Shown: positions 42,324 to 52,061, numbered from the stretch's first letter. The stretch is DNA of 64,000 nt from UBA5018 sp947463165 (GCA_943371245.1 CALRTY020000019.1:9739-73738), one strand, 5' to 3'. The notes: generated by a model from the sequence alone, not told the origin. Made by a program: numbers and translations.

Positions 42324-42662
42324 TTAGATGGCGATAGTGCCCGTTTCGCCGGTGCGGATCCTCACTGCATTGTCCACCGGCAGAACGAAAATTTTTCCGT
42401 CGCCGATCTCGCCGGTTTGGGCAGCTTGCTGAATTGTCGCCAGGGCGGCATCCAGCTTGGCGTCGTCCACCACCACCTCCACCATCACCTTGGGCAGAAA
42501 ATCCACCTTGAACTCAGTGGCCCGGTAGCGCTCCACCTGTCCCTTTTGACGCCCGAACCCCCGGACTTCGGAGACGGTCATGCCGACGATGTCGAGATCG
42601 ACCAGGGCCCGCTTCACTTCATCCAGCTTGCCTGGACGCAGAATCGCTTTAATCAGTTTCAT
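42324..42662 (-). CDS. GlnK-like PII signalling protein, variant T-loop
   Basis: 112-aa PII protein, which binds ATP/ADP and 2-oxoglutarate and gates nitrogen proteins. VSEVRGFGRQKGQVERYR, the FLPKV segment, GEIGDGKIFV and VRIRTGE are canonical. The T-loop reads Y46-R47-A48-T49-E50-F51. In common cyanobacterial PII the corresponding segment is RGSE(Y/F) with phosphorylatable Ser49; proteobacterial PII needs Tyr51 for uridylylation. Here neither Ser49 nor Tyr51 is present (Thr and Phe instead). The gene is seven bases downstream of amt, the classical glnK position, suggesting a second PII dedicated to Amt rather than the main GlnB. I expect another glnB elsewhere in the genome. Confidence 0.9.
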   Translation of the reverse strand: MKLIKAILRPGKLDEVKRALVDLDIVGMTVSEVRGFGRQKGQVERYRATEFKVDFLPKVMVEVVVDDAKLDAALATIQQAAQTGEIGDGKIFVLPVDNAVRIRTGETGTIAI

Positions 42663-42669
42663 GGCCAGA

Positions 42670-44121
42670 TCAGCTGTTCATAGGATCGTAGGCCTCTTCT
42701 CCATGGGCGACATAATCCAGACCGCGGCTCTCGTCCTGGGGGGATACCCGCAGGCCGATGGTGGCGCCAAGGATCCAGAGAATCACAGCGGTGCCGAGGC
42801 CGACAAAGCCATAGGAGATCAAAACTGCCTTGCAATGGGCGATGAAAAGACCCAGATTGCCGCTGTTGGCCAGGATTTCAGCCGACTTAGGGAAATAATC
42901 CGCAGGTACCAGGGCTGGCACCGCCAACAGACCAGTTAGCAAGGCACCAATGGTGCCACCCACCCCGTGCACCATAAATGCATCAAGGGAGTCATCAAAC
43001 TTGATCGCTGCCTTCACTTGCACAGCGAGATAGCAGCCAATTGCCACAACAGCGCCAATAATGATCGCCTGGGGCATGTAAACAAATCCAGCGGCTGGGG
43101 TAATGCCCACCAGGCCAGCCACAGCGCCAGTGGCTGCACCCACGGCGGTGGGTTTGCCATCGCGGAACCATTCAATCAGGCACCAGGTGAGCATCGCCAT
43201 TGATGCGGCCACGCTGGTGGCCATGAAGGAGAAGCCGGCACCCTTGGCCGCGAAGTAGCTGGCGCCATTGAAGCCAAACCAGCCAAACCAGAGCAGGCCG
43301 GCACCCAACAAAATGAAGGGCACGTTATGGGGTGGGCGCAGCTGATCGGGATAGGTGCTGCGGGGACCAACGATGGCCGCCGATACCAAAGCGGCTACGC
43401 CAGCAGCGATGTGGACCACCGTGCCGCCAGCGAAATCAATTACACCCAGCTCCCCGAAAGGACCGATGTATCCACCCCCCCAGACCATCTTGGCCATGGG
43501 ACAGTAGATGAAAATACTCCAGAGTAGTGAAAACCAGAACCAAGCTTTGAAGTTGATTCTCTCAACCAGTGCTCCGGAGATAAGTGCCGGTGTGATAATG
43601 GCAAACATGCCCTGAAATAGGGCAAAGGAAGATCCCGAGATTGCAAAGCCATCGGCTAGAGGAGCATCCCCTAGGGGCCCACCTACGCCATTCAGCCACA
43701 TCTGACCCAGTCCACCGATAAAGGGACTGCCGAAACCTGTGTCAAAGGAAAGTGAATAACCGATAACCACCCATACCACCCCGATGAGTCCCATCAGGAA
43801 AAAGCTCATCATCATTGTGTTGAGCACATTCTTGGCTCTGGTGAAGCCGCCGTAGAAGAACGCCAGACCCGGCGTCATCAGCAACACCAGGGCAGAACCC
43901 ATCAACATCAGCAGGGTGTCTGCGCCATCGGTGGGCACCTTTTGCAGGGCCGCATTGGCGGAGCCCGCCATCAAGGGCAGCAGGCCTGCGCCGGCGGCGA
44001 GCATCAGCACGCCATAGCGCTTGAGTTGGGGTTGCTGTACGCCAGCCAGAACTCCCTGGCGGAATCGATCGAAGGTGGCAAGGGCCGATGGGCCTCCCCC
44101 CTGCCGGGGATTTGAAATCAT
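42670..44121 (-). CDS. amt: Ammonium transporter
   Basis: Amt/Mep/Rh channel for ammonium uptake, 483 aa with 11 expected helices after a signal-like N-terminal helix (GVLMLAAGAGLLPLMAGSANA). LMTPGLAFFYGGFTRAKNVLNTMM, IDFAGGTVVHIAAGVAALV (first pore His) and DAFMVHGVGGTIGALLTG (second pore His) are diagnostic. It is the first gene of a unit with the GlnK-like PII seven bases downstream; GlnK proteins block Amt pores when nitrogen is sufficient. I looked for an NtcA site (GTAN8TAC) in the 83 bases upstream and found none that is convincing. Confidence 0.97.
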   Translation of the reverse strand: MISNPRQGGGPSALATFDRFRQGVLAGVQQPQLKRYGVLMLAAGAGLLPLMAGSANAALQKVPTDGADTLLMLMGSALVLLMTPGLAFFYGGFTRAKNVLNTMMMSFFLMGLIGVVWVVIGYSLSFDTGFGSPFIGGLGQMWLNGVGGPLGDAPLADGFAISGSSFALFQGMFAIITPALISGALVERINFKAWFWFSLLWSIFIYCPMAKMVWGGGYIGPFGELGVIDFAGGTVVHIAAGVAALVSAAIVGPRSTYPDQLRPPHNVPFILLGAGLLWFGWFGFNGASYFAAKGAGFSFMATSVAASMAMLTWCLIEWFRDGKPTAVGAATGAVAGLVGITPAAGFVYMPQAIIIGAVVAIGCYLAVQVKAAIKFDDSLDAFMVHGVGGTIGALLTGLLAVPALVPADYFPKSAEILANSGNLGLFIAHCKAVLISYGFVGLGTAVILWILGATIGLRVSPQDESRGLDYVAHGEEAYDPMNS

Positions 44122-44204
44122 GCTTAGCAGAAAGCAACACTCTTATACTTTCAACATGGGTGGGCAAACCTCATGTATCCAATGCAACCGTTTGCCCAGC
44201 GGCT

Positions 44205-46037
44205 TCAAAGGCTGAAATGTTGGCAGATCAACCAGGGAACCACCAGCGTCAAGCCGAAGGTGAGCGGCGCTCCATAGCGGGTCATGTCCAAAAAGCGGTA
44301 GCGGCCAGGTCCCATCACCATCAGGTTGCACTGGTAGCCAATCGGTGTGAGGAAGCTTTGGCTGGCGGCAAACAGGATGGCGTAGATGAAGGCTAAGGGC
44401 GGCAAATCCAGCCCCTTGGCCAGTTCCGTGGCGATCGGCGTCAGCAGCACCACGGTGGCGCCGTTGCTTAGGGTCTCGGTGAACAGTTGGGCCAGAAAAA
44501 ACACCACCACGAGCACCCCGTAGGCAGACCAACCATCTAGGGATTGCAACAGATCCTTGGCCATGGCAGTGGCCAGACCCGTGTTCTGCATCGCCACGCT
44601 GAAGCAAGACAGGGAGCCCAATAGCAGGATCACGTCCCAACGGATGGAGCGCTGCAGCTCGCCCGGGCGCAGGCAGCCGGTGGCCACCATCGCCACCACC
44701 GACAGCAGCACCGCAGCCATCACATTCATCAGCTTGAACATCGGCAGCAACACCACTAGCGAGGCCAAAATCACTGCCACCCACTTGCGATTGGTGGTGG
44801 GTAAGTCTTTCTCCAGTTCGTCCAGCAGCACCAGATCGCTGCTGTCCTGCAGGCCCCGAATCGCATCTATGGGCGCCTGCAGCAGCAACACGTCGCCGGC
44901 CTGCAAAACCACTTTGCCCAGGAGATCGCGCAGTACCTGCCTGCCCCGCCGCACCGCTAGCAGGGTGGCGTTGTAGCGCTGACGAAAGCGCAAATCCCGC
45001 ACGGAGCTGCCGTGAAGGCTGGAGCCCCCTGGCAGCAGCACCTCCACCAGGCGCTGGGTGGATTTAATATTATTTAAATCTGCCATGTCTGCATCTGAAT
45101 CGCCCACCGGTGCCAAGGTGACGGTTTGCTCCTGCTGCAGCCGCAGCAGATCCTGGCGCTGGCAGCGCAGTAACAGCCGATCGCCGGCCAATAGCAGCAG
45201 GTCGGCAAAGGGAGCCGTAAAACTTTGACCACCCCGATGCAGCTCCAGCACGTCCACATCAAAGCGGCGTTGTAGACGACTTTTGTGCAGAGACTTGCCG
45301 ATCAGCTCTGAACCTTCAGGGATCAATACATCGGTGAAGTATCCACCATTGGTGAGATCTGAGAGCAGATCATTACTGGAAAGACCGCGATCTGGCAGCA
45401 AACGATCGGATGCCCAGATCAAGTAGAGACCGCCAAGTAGCCAAAGTGGGATGCCGATGGCGGTGAAATCAAACAAGTCGATTGCTCCGAATCCCAGTTT
45501 CTTGCTTACTTCACTGGCCAATAGGTTTGTTGATGTGCCGAGCAGCGAGATGGTGCCGCCGATCACCACCGCAAACGACATGGGCAGCATCACGCGCGAG
45601 GGGGAAATGCGCCGCCGTTGACACCAGTTCTCCAGTACAGGCAGCAGCGTGGCAACGATTGGGGTATTGGGAATAAACCCAGAAATCGGAGCCACCACGC
45701 CCACCATCAGCATGATTAGGCGTCTTGGGCTGCGGATGGCATCGGAGGCAATTAAGGCTCGCAGACGATCCACGCCACCGCTGCGAAACAGGCCGGCAGA
45801 GACGGCAAACAGACCCATCAAAGTGATCAGAGCCGGGCTGCCAAAACCCTGGGCCGCCTCATCGGGTTTAAGCACCTTAAACACCACCAGAAGGGCCGCC
45901 GCCAGCAGGCCCGTGACCTCCGGCGGCAGCCAGCCCCCCACAAACAGGGCGATGGATCCGGCAAACACCCCCAAGGTGATCGCGGCGTCTGGATGGGCAG
46001 CGACCTCAAGAAAAGCACTCATGGTCGCTTTGACCAA
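44205..46037 (-). CDS. SLC13/DASS-family permease with two TrkA-C domains
   Basis: 610-aa anion permease. Membrane halves (~15-200 and ~410-605) flank two cytosolic RCK-C/TrkA-C domains (about 215-300 and 320-400: VLIPEGSELIGKSL, VLLPGGSSLHGSSV). FIPNTPIVATLLPVL and LGTSTNLLAS resemble the substrate-site SNT-type motifs. Such proteins are annotated as sulphate or sodium/dicarboxylate transporters (SLT1 type); the substrate is uncertain. ATG 46022 (MSAFLEVAAHPD) is an alternative start. It is followed by amt on the same strand after 83 bases. Confidence 0.87.
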   Translation of the reverse strand: MVKATMSAFLEVAAHPDAAITLGVFAGSIALFVGGWLPPEVTGLLAAALLVVFKVLKPDEAAQGFGSPALITLMGLFAVSAGLFRSGGVDRLRALIASDAIRSPRRLIMLMVGVVAPISGFIPNTPIVATLLPVLENWCQRRRISPSRVMLPMSFAVVIGGTISLLGTSTNLLASEVSKKLGFGAIDLFDFTAIGIPLWLLGGLYLIWASDRLLPDRGLSSNDLLSDLTNGGYFTDVLIPEGSELIGKSLHKSRLQRRFDVDVLELHRGGQSFTAPFADLLLLAGDRLLLRCQRQDLLRLQQEQTVTLAPVGDSDADMADLNNIKSTQRLVEVLLPGGSSLHGSSVRDLRFRQRYNATLLAVRRGRQVLRDLLGKVVLQAGDVLLLQAPIDAIRGLQDSSDLVLLDELEKDLPTTNRKWVAVILASLVVLLPMFKLMNVMAAVLLSVVAMVATGCLRPGELQRSIRWDVILLLGSLSCFSVAMQNTGLATAMAKDLLQSLDGWSAYGVLVVVFFLAQLFTETLSNGATVVLLTPIATELAKGLDLPPLAFIYAILFAASQSFLTPIGYQCNLMVMGPGRYRFLDMTRYGAPLTFGLTLVVPWLICQHFSL

Positions 46038-46506
46038 TTACCAATCAAGAGCTTAAACGCGGAGTCAAAATTAGACTAGAGTTATAGGGTTGGATCTTTC
46101 CGCTCGGCTGACGCTCAGCTTCATGTCGGCTGTCGTTCAACTGCGGGTCGACTGTCGCTCGGCTGCGGTTGTCGCTCGGCTGTGTTTCAACTGCTCCTCG
46201 CCTGGCGCTGCTGCCCCCTCAGCTGTTGCTTTCCCCTGCTGCACCTCAGTTGCTGCTGCACCTCAGCTTCTGCTGCGCAGCTGTTGCTGTTCAGCTGCTG
46301 AGCAGTTGAATCTGATGCTCGTTGCAGGCCTTCGCAAGGGGAGGCCAGGGCGCCCACCAGCTGCCTTAGACCTTGCCAGCTAGCAACCTGGCCAAAACAA
46401 TGGCTGAAATCCTGGTCCCCTTTGGGCCCAATGGGCCCACTGTTTGGCCAAGGGGCCAAGGCTTGGCCTGAAAGGTGGGAAAATCGGGCCAGTTCAGCGG
46501 TTGCGG
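46038..46506. repeat. Repeat-rich region between the SLC13 gene and the ABC importer
   Basis: About 469 bases. From 46098 to 46320 the sequence is built from degenerate GCTCGGCTGTCG / TTCAACTGC / CTGCTGCACCTCAG units (two clear CTGCTGCACCTCAG copies near 46238-46268). TGGGCCCA occurs twice at 46422-46438. It is the upstream region of the amino-acid importer operon; I could not pick a promoter. Confidence 0.65.
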
Positions 46507-47631
46507 ATGCCCCGGTTCTCCTCTCTCCAGCAAGCTGGCGGCCTAGGGAAAAGTCGCTGTTCCCCTGCCCAGGTCAGACGGCTGCCGATTCTGGTGTTGG
46601 CCGGCCTGCTCTTGGGCCCCCTGGCCGGTTGCGCTCCCGAGGACGGCTCCGGCGTGCAGAGCCAGAAGATGGCGGCGATCCAGAGCCGCGGCAAGTTGAT
46701 TTGCGGCGTTGAGGGCACCCTGCCTGGCTTCAGCTTTGTCGAGCCTGATGGGCGCTATTCCGGCCTTGATGTGGACGTCTGCAAGGCCGTGGCGGCCGCC
46801 CTGCTGGGGGACGCCAACAAGGTGGAGTATCGCAATCTCAATTCCAGCGAGCGCTTCGCCGCCTTGGCCAGCGGCGAAGTCGACCTGCTTTCTCGCAACA
46901 CCACAGAGACCCTCAGTCGCGATGCCGCTGGCGGCAACGGCCTCAGCTTTGCCCCAACGGTCTTCTATGACGGCCAGGGTGTGATGGTGCCCGTGGCCAG
47001 CGGCATCAAAGGCTTGAAGGACCTGGCTGGCAAGCCGATCTGTGTGGAGAGCGGCACCACCACAGAACTCAACTTGGCGGACCGGATGCGCGAGCTGAAC
47101 GTGGCCTACACGCCGCTCAAGTTCCAGACCAGTGACCAGACCTACGCCGCCTACCTGGGGGCACGCTGCGTGGCGGTAACCAGCGATCGCTCCCAGTTGG
47201 CCGGCAAGCGCAGCAGCTTCCCCAATGCAGATGCCCACGCCCTGCTGCCGGAGGTGATGAGCAAGGAACCGCTCAGCCCCGCCAGCGTCAACTCTGATCC
47301 GGCCTGGGCCGATGCGGTGCGCTGGTCCATCTATGCCTTGATGCAGGCAGAAGAATTGGGGCTCACCCAGGCAAATGTGGATGCCAAGTTTTCCGAGGCA
47401 AAGGCCAATAAAAATCTTGCCGACTTACGTCGGTTCTTGGGAATTGAGGGCGATTTTGGCAAGCAGCTTGGTCTTCCCTCAGACTTTGCTTTTAAGGCGA
47501 TAAAATCTGTGGGTAACTACGGCGAAATTTTCGATCGTAATGTGGGCCCTGCTTCCAAGCTCAAGCTTGAACGCGGCATCAACCAACAGTGGAAAGAAGG
47601 CGGTCTCATCTACGCCCCGCCCTTCCGTTGA
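46507..47631 (+). CDS. aapJ: General amino-acid ABC transporter, substrate-binding protein
   Basis: 374-aa periplasmic binding protein of the polar amino-acid family, lipid-anchored: hydrophobic LPILVLAGLLLGPLAGC ends in a lipobox. The mature domain begins LICGVEGTLPGFSF and carries GLDVDVCKAVAAALLG, TTETLSRDAAGGNGLSF and ICVESGTTTELNL, typical of AapJ/BztA/NatF. ATG 46507 is chosen; TTG 46501 and TTG 46444 lie upstream. The TGA overlaps the next gene's ATG. It is the first gene of a four-gene importer. Confidence 0.9.
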   Translation: MPRFSSLQQAGGLGKSRCSPAQVRRLPILVLAGLLLGPLAGCAPEDGSGVQSQKMAAIQSRGKLICGVEGTLPGFSFVEPDGRYSGLDVDVCKAVAAALLGDANKVEYRNLNSSERFAALASGEVDLLSRNTTETLSRDAAGGNGLSFAPTVFYDGQGVMVPVASGIKGLKDLAGKPICVESGTTTELNLADRMRELNVAYTPLKFQTSDQTYAAYLGARCVAVTSDRSQLAGKRSSFPNADAHALLPEVMSKEPLSPASVNSDPAWADAVRWSIYALMQAEELGLTQANVDAKFSEAKANKNLADLRRFLGIEGDFGKQLGLPSDFAFKAIKSVGNYGEIFDRNVGPASKLKLERGINQQWKEGGLIYAPPFR

Positions 47632-48674
47632 TGGGCAACCCTCTCAACCCCAAGCAACTCAGGCGCGGGGGTCTTGATGGCGTAGAAAATCCAGGCTTGT
47701 CCCAGCCCCCCTGGTGGCGCAACCGGCTGCTGATCCCCTGGCTGGTGCAGGCGTTGGTGGGTTTCGTATTGCTGTTGCTGGTAGCTTTTTTACTCGGCAA
47801 TCTGGTGCGCAATCTCACCGCTGCCGGCCTATTGCTGAGTTGGCGCTGGCTAGGGCAGCCCGCCGGCTTTGACATCGCCGAATCAGTTTTGCCTTTTCAG
47901 GCCGAGATGCCCTACTGGCGAGGGCTGCTGGCCGGTCTGGGAAATACGCTGCGGGCCGTGAGCTGCGGCCTGATTGGTGCCACAGTGGTGGGCACCCTGG
48001 CGGGGATGGCCAATTTTAGTAGTAATGGCCTGCTGCGCAGATTGGTGCGTGTCTATGTGGAGTTGGTGCGTAATATTCCATTGTTGCTGCAGTTGGTCTT
48101 TTGGTATTTCGTTGTTTTCTTATCCCTGCCCAATGGCCTCGCCGCCCTGCAGGGGCCAGGCGTGGTGCTCGCTAAGTCTGGGCTCTATCTGGCGGGTTTT
48201 CATAACGGCCTGCATTGGGTTGGTCCCCAATTGGTTAATGATGTATGGCAGGCACCGCTGCGTTTGAGTGTCGAATTCTGTGCACTGCTGGTGGGGCTGG
48301 TGGTTTATTCCGGCGCCTATATCGCCGAGGTGGTGCGGGGCGGCATCGCCTCGGTGCCCCCAGGCCAATGGGAAGCCGCCTCCTCCCTGGGCCTGGGCTG
48401 GCTGGCAAGTATCCGTCATGTGGTTATCCCCCAGGCCCTGCCGGTGATCGTGCCGGGTCTGAACACCCAGTACATTTCCCTGGCTAAAAATTCCTCCCTG
48501 GCCGTGGCCGTTGGCTACGCCGATCTCTATGCCGTGGCCGAAACCACCCTCAACCAAACCGGCCGAGCCGTGGAGGTGGTAATTCTGTTGTTGGGTACTT
48601 ATCTGGTGTTGGATCTGTTGATCTCAGCAGTGATGAACGCTCTCAACCAGTTGGTTCGCATTAAGGAGCGCTGA
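47631..48674 (+). CDS. aapQ: Amino-acid ABC transporter permease 1
   Basis: 347-aa permease. An N-terminal helix (PWLVQALVGFVLLLLVAFLLG) is separated by a periplasmic stretch from the transporter core, as in the long AapQ/BztB/NatG permeases. YVELVRNIPLLLQLVFWYF and the EAA loop beginning EAASSLGLGWL are the conserved core. Its start overlaps the aapJ stop by one base (TGATG), and the gap to aapM is one base. Confidence 0.92.
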   Translation: MGNPLNPKQLRRGGLDGVENPGLSQPPWWRNRLLIPWLVQALVGFVLLLLVAFLLGNLVRNLTAAGLLLSWRWLGQPAGFDIAESVLPFQAEMPYWRGLLAGLGNTLRAVSCGLIGATVVGTLAGMANFSSNGLLRRLVRVYVELVRNIPLLLQLVFWYFVVFLSLPNGLAALQGPGVVLAKSGLYLAGFHNGLHWVGPQLVNDVWQAPLRLSVEFCALLVGLVVYSGAYIAEVVRGGIASVPPGQWEAASSLGLGWLASIRHVVIPQALPVIVPGLNTQYISLAKNSSLAVAVGYADLYAVAETTLNQTGRAVEVVILLLGTYLVLDLLISAVMNALNQLVRIKER

Positions 48675-48675
48675 G

Positions 48676-49926
48676 ATGGGTAATTCTGTTACCAGGGAGC
48701 TGCCTCCTGGCTCCCTGCAGCGCTGTAAAGATTGGCTGCGCAAGGAACTGTTTGCTACCAGGCTTGATGGGTTGCTCAGCCTTGTGCTGATCTGCTCGAT
48801 TTTGGCGGCATTGTTTGGCCTGTTGCGCTGGGCTCTCCTCCAGGCCAATTGGGCGGTTATTCAACTGAACAGCACCCTGCTCTGCATCGGTCGTTACCCG
48901 ATCGAGCAGCAATGGCGATTGTGGTTGCTGGCCTTTTTGTTGGCGGCCACCGCTGGCGCCAGTTGGGGCCTGCTGCGCAGCTGTCGCCGCGCCGATCGCC
49001 CCGGGCTGCTTTGGCCCCGAAACGACCGCATTGCCGCAGCTGTGCTGCTGGCTGTTTGCCTGATCATTCCGCCGGCCCTGGGGCTATCTATTGCTATTGC
49101 TGGCCGCTGGCTAGCCATTGCCGTCCTGTTAATGGCTATGCGCTGGTTGCTCGGACGAATAGGTAGACGGCTGGGGGCAGATGCGATCAAATGGTTTGCG
49201 CTGGTGTGGCCGGTTATTTATTTGCTTGGGATGGTGCTGATCAATGGCGGTTTCGGCCTAACCCCCGTAGCCAGCGCCGAATGGGGCGGTTTGATGCTCA
49301 CCTTGCTGCAGGCCAGCTTTGCCATTTTGCTCTGCTTTCCCCTGGGGGTGATGCTGGCCCTGGGTCGCCGCAGTAGCTATCCTCTGCTGCGCTGGGGTTC
49401 GGTGATCTACATCGAATTCATCCGCGGTGCACCGCTGATTACCCTGCTTTTTTTAGGCCAGAACATTCTTGGTTTTTTGCTGCCGGGGGGGCTGGCCCCA
49501 GAACGGGTGTGGCGAGCGGCTTGGGTGCTAACCATTTTTGCGGCCGCCTATCTCGCTGAAGCGGTACGTTCTGGCCTGGCGGCCATTCCCAATGGCCAAA
49601 TGGAAGCAGCCCGCTCCCTGGGCCTATCCACCGCCCAGGGCCTGCAGCACGTGGTGCTGCCCCAGGCCCTGCGGGTGGCTTTGCCGGTAATGGTGGGGCA
49701 GTTCATCTCGCTACTGCAAGACACCACCCTGCTGTCCTTGATTGGCCTGATGGAGCTGCTGGGCACCGCCCGCACCGTGATGGCAAATCCCGATTTTCTT
49801 GGCCACTATGGCGAGGTTTACCTCACCTTGGCCCTGCTGTTCTGGTGCTGCTGCGCTGCCCTTGGGCTGGGCAGCCGAGCCCTGGAGCGGCGTCTTGATC
49901 CCCACCACCTGCCCAACCTGCGATGA
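48676..49926 (+). CDS. aapM: Amino-acid ABC transporter permease 2
   Basis: 416-aa second permease with an extended N-terminal region of several helices (about residues 30-190) before the core, as in AapM/BztC/NatH. YIEFIRGAPLITLLFLGQN and the EAA loop EAARSLGLSTAQGL are conserved. The final ATGA couples it to the ATPase gene. Together the two permeases form a heterodimer. Confidence 0.92.
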   Translation: MGNSVTRELPPGSLQRCKDWLRKELFATRLDGLLSLVLICSILAALFGLLRWALLQANWAVIQLNSTLLCIGRYPIEQQWRLWLLAFLLAATAGASWGLLRSCRRADRPGLLWPRNDRIAAAVLLAVCLIIPPALGLSIAIAGRWLAIAVLLMAMRWLLGRIGRRLGADAIKWFALVWPVIYLLGMVLINGGFGLTPVASAEWGGLMLTLLQASFAILLCFPLGVMLALGRRSSYPLLRWGSVIYIEFIRGAPLITLLFLGQNILGFLLPGGLAPERVWRAAWVLTIFAAAYLAEAVRSGLAAIPNGQMEAARSLGLSTAQGLQHVVLPQALRVALPVMVGQFISLLQDTTLLSLIGLMELLGTARTVMANPDFLGHYGEVYLTLALLFWCCCAALGLGSRALERRLDPHHLPNLR

Positions 49927-50687
49927 TCGCCGCCATAGCTGAAGAGGCAACTCAGTCCCTGATCCTCGAGGCCAAAGATGTGCACAAATGGTATCCAAAT
50001 GGATTCCATGCCCTGCGGGGCGCCAGCCTGCAGGTGCAGCGGGGCGAGGTGGTGGTGATAATGGGCCCATCTGGCTCTGGCAAGAGCACCTTCATCCGCA
50101 CTTTCAATGCCCTTGAAGACTATCAAAAAGGTGCCATTCAGTTTGATGGCTTGCCCCTGGGAAACGACCTGCGCCATATCGAGGCCATTCGCCGCGAAGT
50201 TGGCATGGTGTTTCAGCAATTTAACCTATTTCCCCATTTAACTGTTCTGCAAAACCTTACCCTGGCGCCGATGTTGGTGCGGCGGCGCAGCCGGGCACAG
50301 GCCCAGCAGCGGGCCCTGGAACTGCTTACTAGGGTTGGGATTGCTGAACAGGCTGGCAAGTTTCCAGGCCAGCTTTCCGGGGGGCAGCAACAGCGCGTGG
50401 CCATCGCTCGCTCTCTTTGCATGGATCCCCGGCTGATGTTGTTTGACGAGCCCACCAGCGCTCTCGATCCAGAAATGGTGCGTGAAGTGCTGGATGTGAT
50501 GCAAGGGCTGGCCGCCGATGGCATGACCATGGTGGTAGTTACCCACGAGGTGCGCTTCGCCCGCCAGGTGGCCGATCGGGTGGTGCTGATGGCTGATGGT
50601 GAAGTGGTGGAGATTGCGCCACCAGAAACCTTTTTCACTAACCCCAGCCACGAACGCACGCGCCGTTTCCTAGATCAAATTCTGTAG
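49923..50687 (+). CDS. aapP: Amino-acid ABC transporter ATPase
   Basis: 254-aa ATPase of the polar amino-acid uptake family: Walker A GPSGSGKST (about 51-59), QQFNLFPHLTVLQN, signature LSGGQQQR, Walker B LMLFDEPTSALDP, switch His in VVTHEVRFARQVADR. It overlaps aapM by four bases and completes the importer, likely used to scavenge acidic and neutral amino acids (NatFGH-BgtA equivalent of cyanobacteria; specificity inferred). Confidence 0.94.
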   Translation: MIAAIAEEATQSLILEAKDVHKWYPNGFHALRGASLQVQRGEVVVIMGPSGSGKSTFIRTFNALEDYQKGAIQFDGLPLGNDLRHIEAIRREVGMVFQQFNLFPHLTVLQNLTLAPMLVRRRSRAQAQQRALELLTRVGIAEQAGKFPGQLSGGQQQRVAIARSLCMDPRLMLFDEPTSALDPEMVREVLDVMQGLAADGMTMVVVTHEVRFARQVADRVVLMADGEVVEIAPPETFFTNPSHERTRRFLDQIL

Positions 50688-50758
50688 AGCAGCAGGCTCC
50701 AGCGCACTCTAAGCGGTGCTGTCGACTGGGACAATGGGTAGTTGTTAGTGGCTGCAAC

Positions 50759-51829
50759 GTGATCGGTGCCAGACAGCTGGGTCGCTACCTGGCCTTTCCC
50801 TTGGTTTGCTGTGGGGCTGGCCTGGCGATCGTGGCGGGCAGCGCCGGTCTGCAGGCTGCCTGGCTCACCTTGGTGCTGCTTTTGCTGGAGATCTCCCTCT
50901 CCTTTGACAATGCCGTGGTCAATGCCAGGGTGCTCGATCGGCTCACTGCTGGTCAGCAACGGTTCTTCCTCACCTGGGGCCTGGTGATTCCGGTCTTCGG
51001 TGTGCGCTTTATTGGACCTCTGGCCATGGTCTCGCTGGCCGGTGGTGTGGGCATGGGCGAGGCCCTCGATGCAGCCCTGCACAATCCAGAGCACTATCGA
51101 GAATTGCTGGAAATTGCCGAACCGCGCATTCTCGCATTTGGCGGCATGTTTCTGCTTATGGTATTTCTGCGCTACTTCTTCGATGAGGCCAAGACCCTCC
51201 ATTGGTGGCGCAGCATCGAAAAAAGACTAAGTTCTGCTGGCCGCATTGAAGCTATTGAGGTGGCCTTGTCCTTGGTAGTGCTGCTGTTGTTAGTGGCAAA
51301 TATTCCCGCCTCTCTGCGGGCCGAAGTGCTGTTCAGTGGCTTAATCGGTTTGGTACTGCAATTGGTAAGCACCTCCGTCTCAGAGGCCTTTGGCGGTGAA
51401 GAGTCGCTGGAGGGTTCCCCAGGCGCAGCAGCTGCCAGCAGTGGTCAGGCCCTGGCGACAGGCGGGCTGGCCAGCCTTATCTATCTGGAACTGCTTGATG
51501 CCTCCTTCAGCCTAGATGGCACGATCGGCGCTTTTGCCATTACCCAAAGCTTGCCACTCATTCTCACTGGCCTAGGCCTTGGAGCCCTGTTTATTCGCTC
51601 CCTCACCCTGATGTTGAGCCGTGAGCGGGCTCTTGATCAGCTGGTTTTCCTGGAGCACGGGGCCCACTACGCCATCGGCGCCCTGGGGCTGCTGATGCTC
51701 GCTGGCATTCCCCTAGGAGTACACCACCTGCATCTGCCTGAATGGCTTAGTGGCCTTATTGGAGTAGTGCTGCTTGTCGCTGCCCTGCTGGACTCCATGC
51801 GCCATGGGCGACAGGCCCAGCGGCCATGA
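50759..51829 (+). CDS. DUF475/TerC-like integral membrane protein
   Basis: 356 aa with about nine membrane helices. EISLSFDNAVVNARVL (residues ~44-59) and, in the second half, YLELLDASFSLDGTIGAF mirror each other; both carry the acidic residues that define the TerC/DUF475 superfamily. Related proteins are linked to metal (notably Mn or tellurite) handling, but no substrate is established for this branch. GTG 50759 is the start. It follows the amino-acid importer by 71 bases on the same strand, with no obvious functional link. Confidence 0.85.
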   Translation: MIGARQLGRYLAFPLVCCGAGLAIVAGSAGLQAAWLTLVLLLLEISLSFDNAVVNARVLDRLTAGQQRFFLTWGLVIPVFGVRFIGPLAMVSLAGGVGMGEALDAALHNPEHYRELLEIAEPRILAFGGMFLLMVFLRYFFDEAKTLHWWRSIEKRLSSAGRIEAIEVALSLVVLLLLVANIPASLRAEVLFSGLIGLVLQLVSTSVSEAFGGEESLEGSPGAAAASSGQALATGGLASLIYLELLDASFSLDGTIGAFAITQSLPLILTGLGLGALFIRSLTLMLSRERALDQLVFLEHGAHYAIGALGLLMLAGIPLGVHHLHLPEWLSGLIGVVLLVAALLDSMRHGRQAQRP

Positions 51830-52031
51830 TTTCCCATCGGCATTGCCCTTGATCTCGGCTTTCCCCGGTGGAAAGTTTGTTTTTATCCTGGGTTGAGGGG
51901 TGGTGTAAATGGCTGCTTTACCAGGGCTTCGCTGGGTGGCCTGGCGTCAGCTTTCGCCAGGCGACCCAGCTTTTCTTTCCCAGGGCGGTCTCGGGGAATT
52001 CACGCAGTTATTGCCATTAGATCAAGCCATC

Positions 52032-52056
52032 AAAAAGCCGGCCCTGGAGCCGGCTT
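52032..52056 (-). terminator. Terminator of tRNA-Ser
   Basis: Stem AAGCCGGC / GCCGGCTT with a 6-nt loop, extended by a T-run on the minus strand, six bases beyond the tRNA 3' end. The preceding gap (51830-52031) shows nothing else I can name. Confidence 0.82.
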
Positions 52057-52061
52057 CAAAA

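Noticed and set aside
44122..44204. NtcA box upstream of amt
   Set aside because: No GTAN8TAC match; only scattered GTA or TAC triplets with wrong spacing.
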